A DNA stretch of 64,000 nucleotides from positions 39,211,120 to 39,275,119 of the forward strand of contig OY740769.1 in assembly GCA_963513935.1 (NCBI GenBank), in the 5' to 3' direction. The DNA comes from Aphrophora alni (Eukaryota > Arthropoda > Insecta > Hemiptera > Aphrophoridae). The stretch's first letter is position 1, and the number at the start of each line of letters is the position of its first letter. A model generated the notes under the pieces. That model was not told the DNA's origin and made no database searches. It saw only the letters and a program-made list of their open reading frames with translations. The position numbers and the translations under genes are program-made. Of the stretch, positions 25,543-35,200 are shown piece after piece.

Positions 25543-28500
25543 CAGTCTATAGGATTTTAAACATTGATTTTTTATCTTTTGTTCACATACATGTAAGTAA
25601 TAATTTTACATTTATTTTGGATCTTGTAGGTATAATTAATAATTGAACATATTTAATTTCCAAATTGTAATAATTACTTTATGCTTTTGCATAATTTTCT
25701 ATAATGCAGGCCATTTGTTTTATCTAACATAATTTATCATTCCAAAAACAAAAGGACAGCCTTCAACATATATTTATTTCAAAATGAGTAATATACAATG
25801 GAATGAAGGTAAATTTACCAGTTTTCATAAAAAAAATCAAACCATGGCAGAATTAATCACAAACTAAACGTCCTGTGTCCAGCTAAAGTTCAGATAATGG
25901 GATACGTAAATACGTAAACAGTGAACATAAACGAAAAAGGATTCACAAAAAAAGGTAAAAGAAAAATATAAAGATTTAATATAAAATTAATTATTTGTCT
26001 AAATTAGAAGGGTAAAAAAAAAATTGTTATACAGATATGTACATTTGTTTCCTCCATATACAAATTTTATCTTCTTCTCAAGTCTAACTCGTAGTCATAC
26101 CTAAGTTATAAATTACAGTAATAAAAAAAGATTAAGTCCGTTTATAGCATACTAACCTGGAGCCCAGGAGGCCAAAGGCAAGTAAGGTTGGTGTCTGCAT
26201 GAAGTTCTGAAACAGTGTCAGGACATATCGTAGGACTGGATCTGAGATATTGAGCCATCTGTACAGAGATACAAGTACCAGCTGGGCAGTTGAGTACGAC
26301 AGTTTGTTGGTTACAAACATTGCGTTGATGTGTTCGTAATGTGCCTGCAAGAAGAGCTGCAACATATTGATTCGTTTGGTAAAACTCATATATACACAAC
26401 ACCCCCTCCCCTACTTATCCACTGTAATAGAAACTATCTTTTAGTCTTTTACAAAACTAATATGTAATTATATAATATTTTCATTAACATCTGTAATTTA
26501 TTAATATTAATACTATAACTTAAACTCTTTCGATTGATGAATCATTACGTCTATTTATTTGAAATTGTTAAACAATTATGTTAATGAAGCCTCTTTTAAA
26601 ACGTAATTGTATTTGGGGTGAGGTATTAAAGTTGTTGCATAAGTATAATAATAATCTTTTGGCGTAAAAGACCGAGTAGGACCTAGTACTACGTGTAGTC
26701 AGTATATGAAGTTTTCGTGAACTAATTATGTTAATAATCACAATAACGCTCTTTCATAAAACTCGGTAAACACTGTAATTATAAAAAGAAAAGTAAAGAG
26801 TACAGCTTATCTCGAACACTAAACAAAAACTCTGGCCACGAGACCAACTTATTGTCTTAATGTTTAAATAAAGGTGTTAAAAATTAGATGTTAAGTTTGG
26901 TTTATAGAATTATACTTTAACTTAGCTCACTTTATTTTCGCTATTACGTCATTACTTCCAACATTTCAACTTTATGTTCATTTGTGAGCAGACTTCATAT
27001 TGAACGTTTGACAACGTTTGAACAATAATATATGGACCCTTTATTGTCATTTTGTTTAGTTTAAAATTATTTAAATGTATTCTCCAGAATAAAATTAGAA
27101 GTTTCTTTTTTCCTCATCACTCATACTATACTAATTACTCGTATGTATGATATATAACGTTTTATATTATGTTTCCTGTAAATAAACCTCTTTGCGTGTC
27201 TATGAGGTGCGACGTAGGTTAATTGGTTAAGACACAAATCTAATTTATTACAGTCACATGAATGAAATTAGAAGGGTTCTTGGTTTTACTGATAAATAAA
27301 TGAAAAATGCATTCCATCTTTCATTGCCTATTGAATTCTTTGTCTAACATCACACAAAGACTGCATTTATAACTCATAAGCTAAGTATTTTAAATTGTTT
27401 CATGATACAAAACTAAATAATAGATTCTGTCATAATGGAATTTAATTTCAAATACACATAATTATTTCAGATTTGTAGGTCAATTTGTGTTCATTTTTAA
27501 GGTGGAGGAATGTGATTCAAAACCTTTTTAACTTTAAACCTCTTAGATACACCAAATGCAAATATTTTGCTACCAATATATTTATATTTATATGAGGGAC
27601 AATTTAAAGAATACAAATCAAAGTTTGAAATGTACAGGATTTATCATCATAGAGAAAGACAGAAGGACGGACACAAGATTGATATTATATTCTCCTTGGT
27701 TTGACTTTCGGACCATAATAACTATATTATGTTAAAATTTTGTAATGTTGCATTTACAAAGTAATATGAAAAGTTAATTTATTCAACGTTCTTTCTGTCA
27801 TATTCCATTAAGTTATGCACTTTACGTCACAACTTTTGGACAAATAACTTTCAAATATTTTTTTGAAGTACGGAAATTTCCGACGACATTCTTACCTAGT
27901 TTTTATAATTTAGTTTGTTATATATAAATACCGAAAATTCATATTTTAAATTAGGGGGAAATAGGGTTTTTTCTTTAGGGATACGTACGAAATGTTTAAA
28001 TAGGAAGATTTTATTCAAGTAGTTAATCCAATGTATGCCACTTTATTTAAATCAGTTCACCTGTTTGCTCTCTATGAAATAAAGCTTAGATATAAAACAA
28101 GAATAGTTTTAACGTTATTTTTTACATATCTCATAACTTATTGATACAATATTCTAAATATAAAAGTTTTATTTAGATTACTTATAGTTTTATACTTTTT
28201 AATTTTTATTTATTTTATCATTATATTTATTACTATAGGTTTTTTAATTGAGTAGATATAAATCTTGTAGTATATGAACATTTAAAATACCTTGAATAAT
28301 TCAATAAATTTAGTTTTTTAAAATATGCTGTAATAGTTGTTTCATAATTATGAAAAGTTATTTATAGAAAATTGTATCACTTGTAACAAACGTTGTCAAA
28401 TATTTAATAATTGTAGATTTCTCTTGAAGGTAACTAACAGACGATATCCCTAGATGGTATTCTCTAGTGCCCGTTTACACGCTAGAGCTCCTCGGGGTGC

Positions 28501-31500
28501 ATACATAAATACATAAGTATCCCTGGCGTGGAGCCAATATATGCCACGTCAAAGGTGGAGAAACTACAAAGTTTGCAGCGACTTAAGTCGAGTTGATTGA
28601 ATATTACAATTAAGCTTGTTAATTACAGGCAAAGAAACAATACCTTACACAAAGAAATACCATCATGAAGTATTATGATACGTCAATCAAATATATAGGT
28701 AAAAACTAATGAATATTATATACGTAATAATTTGTAATAGACGTATAAACTAAAGGACATTTAATAAACTAAGTAGTCAGTTGCAATCAACTAAAAAAAC
28801 TTCAAACACATAGGTCAAATTATAGGTTTAAAAAAAAAAATTGGTATCATGATAAACTGAAAATCAATTTACAAAACAATTTATTGTGTAACAATTGTAT
28901 TAAATAAATCTATGTAATTTAAATTACGAATAAAAACAAACATCCATCCACGTGTTTAACAAATCTTGTTTTGTTTAATGTTTCGAAATATACATGAGAA
29001 AATATTTGTGTTGATTTTTATAAAATTATAATTATATCATTTATTATTATTATTTTTTTTTCAAATTGTAATATTGCACAAAGTTAACAATTATTTTATT
29101 ATTATCATAATGGGTCACTTAGTGATCAGGAATATATATTAAATATATTTATATATATTTATTTATCCTCAATTAAGAAATCAAGGAAAGACGGGAAATA
29201 ATAAATCCAATTCATGAGAATGTTTCAATGAAACAATCAAGAAACATGATGATCATCATGATCATGATTGTTTTGTTTTTTCATGTTTTTCAATAAGATT
29301 CAAAAAAAAAAAACAAAGTGTGTTTATCTCAATAACAGGAATTTAGCAGTTTATAAAACAAACTTTCAACATCGATAGGTCAGAAACATATGCTATGTGA
29401 CTAAAGACAAGTATACCAAATATCCAATAGGAAAGAACCACAACTACCCAAAAATTACCTAGGGATTGGAATAAATTTCCCACAAAAAAAAACAAGTAAT
29501 CAAGAAAGGAAAATGAGTAAAAAGTATGTGATATAGTATCTACAGAAGCCAATGAATCAACAATCAATATCTAAGGGGAATAAATATGAATTTCTCGACT
29601 CATAAAACAATAACATCAACCATATACTATTAAAATAATAACTAAAGGTGTAATTTTGAATAAAGCTCAGTGTGTAGGAGTCTACATTTATCTATTTTTA
29701 GAAATACATTTTATTCCTGCAGGCAATGATTTCAGAGTTACCTTATCATTATTTTAGAAGTATATAAAGCAAAAACAAAGCAGGCACACTATATCTAATA
29801 ATATTTCATGATATCTGAGTAATGTATGAGTATAACTAAATGATTAATGTGTCTATGTGTTTCATATCCCTACTTTCTGTTTTAGTTTACTTTTAGTTAT
29901 CGTTTGTCAGTTTTACAATTATTGCATTAAATATCAGTATGTAGCACCTGTTTTTTCTTCACAATATTTATGATTAAGCATAGGCTATATAATTAGTGGT
30001 TTGTTTTCTTCCACCAATTACTGAATAAGTTTTTATTAAAAATTTTATATTTGTTTACTGTGCATCTTTACAATTTAATCACATTATAATTTTAAGTTCT
30101 TGTGCACAACACTTTAACAACACGTTTAAATGAATTTTTTTTATATAAATATTAATAAATTTGAGTGTTATAAAATAAGCAATTAAAAAAAAAAAAAATG
30201 TAAATCATTTATTTATTTTGGCTTCAATAAAATACATTACAATAAACCAACCTTTATTATGAAATATTATATTTGCACAAATATAGTTTACATGATATTA
30301 TCAAAATATACACTAGTTATGCATGTTAATCACCAAGATAACAATGCATTGTGCTTATCTAATTTTACCTCATAATTTTAAAACACAATTTTCAAAAACC
30401 GTCTATTATATATACTAAATGAACTTGTTATTATAGCCAAAGCACGAAAGCAAACGCTAATAAATTAATAAAGAATTTATAACAAATTAGAGTGCAAAAT
30501 TGGAATTCAACAGTAATAGAGAATCCAAGTCAGTATGTCAAAGAATGGATGTAACACATACATGAATAAAGACTATTGATACATTAGATGAAAAGTGCAA
30601 TTGATTTTTGAAGAAACTGTAAAGGACATTTTAGTCCCAAATTAGATCTTTTTTTTTTTTTCAAGCTTGCAATTTGCTAATTCCACAAGTTTATTTGTTC
30701 TTTTTTATTCAAAAAAGATTTGACTTTTCTTTAAAAATAACACTTACCTTAATAATGTCATTCTATTATACGTGTTAACACATGAATATCTTTTATTTCT
30801 ATGTATATTATATTTTTCACAGATGTTGACGTAGTTAGTTATTTGTTGTTAATTACTTGTAATGTATAATATTTTATTCTATTGTTTAGATTAAAGAGGT
30901 AATGAAGGAACATACAATAATAGTATTCGATAAATTGTTTCCTCATGTCCTATACGGTTTTTTAATTTTTTAAAAAAATATTCAAAATATAAGTTTATTC
31001 AACAGAGCATTTAATAAATTAACTACAAGAATTAAATAACATTTTTTTACACATGACAAATTGTATTTCACGGTAAACAAGTTCACAAATTTCGAAACAT
31101 TATGAATTTATTTTTAAAATAGGTGGTTATCAATGTGGTAATGTTCAAAATTGAAACGGCTTTCTAAATTATATACGTGATTGCTAATAAATAAACGTAT
31201 TCAATTGTTACACAAATATTCATATCAGTAACCCTTCTCGTTTTCGTCCGTAAGTGTTTGGTTTCATTTGATGCACAAGATCCAGTTAAAGTTACATTCG
31301 TGCTTCCAAACTTGTAATTTTCTAACTCGGTTTGGAAATATTATAACCACAAATATATCTATTAATATTTATTTGTATAGTATATTGAATAAGTGCTTTG
31401 GCTGCAGTTTGTGTAGTTTTATAAAAAAACGGACAGAATTATATAGTTGTTGGATTGCAATACTATTTCGAGGATACATTGAAATCTTTAGATGTTTCGT

Positions 31501-32205
31501 TTATATTTCAAACATATCCATTAACACGGTATGAAGATGAATGCAGAAAACAGACAAGCTCTAAACTGCGATGGAGAAGAAATAGAGGAGGTCAACACTT
31601 TTTCTTACTTGGGAAGTGTTGTTTCAACAAGTGGAGGAGCTGATGATGATGTGAAGACTCGCATTAAAAAAGCATTTGTACAACTGTACCCGATTTGGCA
31701 AAATCGAAACATCTCAAAGAAAACGAAGCTTCGCATCTTCAACACAAATGTTAAGTCTGTTTTGCTGTATGCAAGTGAGACGTGGAAAGTTACAAGTTTA
31801 ATTACGTCTCGGCTGCAAGTTTTCATCAATAGGTGTCTTCGCCGTATCATGAACATTCATTGGCCTGAGATCATTACAAACGAGGATTTATGGAGGGAAA
31901 CAGGTCAAAATCGGGTCAAACTGCAGATTCAAGAGAGGAAGTGGAGGTGGTTAGGATATACACTGAGGAAGCCAGACGGAACTATTGAGAAAGAGGCCCT
32001 AGATTGGAACCCGCAAGGTGTCAGAAGAAGAGGTCGACCCCGAGAAACCTGGAAGAGGACCGTTATTAAAGAAGGAAAAGAGGTTAATAAGACTTGGAGA
32101 GAAGTGAAGGCACTTGCCGGAGACAGGGACAGATGGAGAGCTCTTCTGGACGCCCTATGCTCCAATAGGAGATAAAAGGAAATAAGGAAGGAAGCATAAC
32201 TTTTG

Positions 32206-32244
<39 letters not shown>

Positions 32245-35200
32245 AATAATGCCAGTAGAATGTTTTTGTATGTTCTATTCGGTTATCATAGATACACTTG
32301 CTAAGTGCTTTATTTGAAGAAGACAACAGTGTTTGATGGAATGTAGTTGAAGTGTATTCGGAAAAAATACAATTGCACAGACGAAGAATATCAGAGTCAC
32401 TTACAACTCAAATCGAGGCATATAATAATAAAGTATTCTGTAATTTGTAATATATTTATTAACTTCGTTGAGGTGTTTCTGTGTAAATTCATTTTCAAAC
32501 TTGTTATTTGTGTGATAGAAGTAAAAGAATAACACTATTCTGTTTATCCCAGAAATATCACTGTATTAACATTGACAATCACACTATTTTTCTTTGTTCT
32601 TGGAAATCGATATTTGTGTAATTCATCTGCACTCCCTACCTTTGTGTTTGTGGAAGGACAGAAAGTATGTAAAATGTAAAATAATTTTTCTGAAATATCT
32701 GGAAATATGATTCCGATATTAAAAAACAAAGAACTAATTTTTTTTACAAAAACAGTTAAATCATATGCTAAATGAATACACAATAACAAGATAAACAATC
32801 ATAAAACTTAGTAAAAGTGATTAGGCAAACACGTAATTTGGTCCTACCGATAATATGAATATTGCTAACAAACTAAGGAATGAATACGCTTTAGATAGCG
32901 GCTATTACAATAACAAAATATTTGTTTTATTTCATTTTTTTTTAGGTATAGGTAGGATCGGCGGACTTTTCATATTACCAGGAGTCGAAATTTCTAAGTT
33001 ATACTTTCCATAATTTAGTAACAGTAATGAATGTATTACTTAAACACCTTGATAACACTTGCAACATCATTCGGCTTTCTTATATTTCTCCGTTAAGTTA
33101 TATTCCAATTTTAACAAATTTAAGTAAAATATATTCAAAATATTCTGGGCTCTTATAAGTTTTTTTTTTAAAACAGATATTAACATAGATGTAAATAGAT
33201 AAGAGGTAATTATATATTTTTTTAAATACAAACTTACTGCAAATATACAAATTCCCCAACAAATTGTATTTTCCGAACATTATAATTTACAAAATAAAGG
33301 TATATAATTAAAGGTGACACATGTACTATCACTGGTATTTAAAAAAAACAACGAAAAATAATAATAACTTTAGCACAATAAAAATACTAAAACATAACGG
33401 TTACCGTAGTAACCAATATTATAATACACAATTATAACACCTGATTATCAAGCTTATAATTAAAACCAAATATTCTTACCAAGATTAGTGGTACACATTT
33501 TTTAACTAAGTTTAAAATGGGTTTAACCAATTATCATGTTAATTCAAGGAATATGTCTTGTAATTTTTTAATCTCTTAATAATTTATTTACAGTAAATTA
33601 GGAGGAATTGCTAAAATTATAAATACATAAAGAACAGTTTAGAACTGTATTATTAAATATGTTATTTTTGAGAACAATAAATAGTCACTTTATAATTAAA
33701 CCTTTTAAGATTATATTTAGACCATTATTCAAAACAAATACTAAGAACTTCTTCTTCCAGTTAGTTACTTTTTATTATAAAAACCTTTTAAAATTTACAT
33801 TCCAGTAATAACCATGCCAATAAATTGGGAAACCACTTGAAAAGTCTTTGTTTGAAGTTTCTGTTTGTATTTATGGCACAGAACTTCTTTCTACCAACTT
33901 GCTTTTTGTCAGTTGTGGTTTTTGCAAAGCCCTCAAGGCATGACATATTAGTGTGTACTTATAGCGATTCATCTTATTTATCCTAACAAAGTTATTACAG
34001 TAAAATTTGAAGAAAGTTCTTGCAAACGTTTTTCAAGTACAATTACTACAATATTCTGTTAATATTTATATCTTTGGATTTTTAAAGAATTGAGAAAATT
34101 GCAGCACAAGAATTCGACAATATATGTTTATAAAAGTATATTGTCAAATTCTAATACTCAGTATTTGTAATATTCCTTCTATATATTGTTATTTATATTA
34201 ATAATACATAAGTCTTGAACTCATTTGCTTAGATACACATTAATATCGTTACATCCATTAACACAATTAATTAATCTTTAAAATTAGATGCCATTAAGTA
34301 GTTTAAAGTTATTTCAAACAAACAAATACAAAATAACTCTGCATACAATAACAGTGAATAAGACTGACAATATATTTATATTATGATCTAAGTAGACTTC
34401 TAATTAGTTTTATTAATAATATAATATTAATTACGTCTCATATATTATTCAAATCTTAAAAAAAAACCTAAACGTCTCAATATCCCATGAAGGGCCTAGA
34501 TTTACTTGACGGTTATGTAGTCAGATAATGTGTGGTTAGAACATAGAATTGGCTTGTGTTACTATTTTTCCAAGCCATACTACTTTCCTGTTATTATCTT
34601 ACTACAATTCAAGCCTAACCAACCTGCTTTTTCTATTAATTAGAGCTACCAATTTTTTCACATGAAACTGGGACAAATACGTAAATGTTTAAGACTCCAT
34701 GAGGTTCTTCATAATATATCGGAATGGCATAAATGTGGTCATTTAATAAGTGTAATTAGCTAAAAGAATATTAAAAAATTTGGAATATTAAAATATTTTA
34801 ATGTATTTGACGATTCTATTGTATTTCTAATGGTGGATTAATTAACTCGGAAAACATAAAAATTACGTAAGTTAAAATTACAAAAAAAGAAATATATATA
34901 TTTAAAACAATACTCGACGATAGTACTTCTTCGATAAATACGATAAAGGTACTTTATTGAGATAAAAACAAAATGGTCTGTCGTTTCCGTAGCCAAAATA
35001 CATTTACGGTTGTAGTATCAAATGTATACTGTATGCATGTGTATGATTTGGAATGAACGCAGAAATACGTACATATTTGTATTGTGGAGAGTCAATTCAA
35101 ACAAAATTCCTAGTGATTCCCCTTTGTTTTCTATGAATGTTCAAATCGTATTTTTATAACAACCCTTTAATATTTACCATTTTGTTTCGAGTGGTGAGAA

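Larger units (their letters stand above)
24855..26156 (-). other. eva-1 intron 2
   Basis: A GT-AG intron of 1.3 kb dominated by a 58-base poly(T) run (25161-25218) and an 80-base (AT)n tract (25461-25540). Confidence 0.8.

Noticed and set aside
26132..26389. 85-codon minus-strand frame starting M-S-F-T-K
   Set aside because: Out-of-phase shadow of eva-1 exon 2.
27190..27260. tRNA-like A box (GTAGGTTAATTGGTTAAGAC)
   Set aside because: No matching B box or cloverleaf; probably a chance or very old SINE fragment.
29246..29270. ATGATCATCATGATCATG palindrome
   Set aside because: Short, low-complexity dyad without other support.
31605..32326. Minus-strand frames opposite the LINE
   Set aside because: Antisense shadows of the LINE coding sequence.
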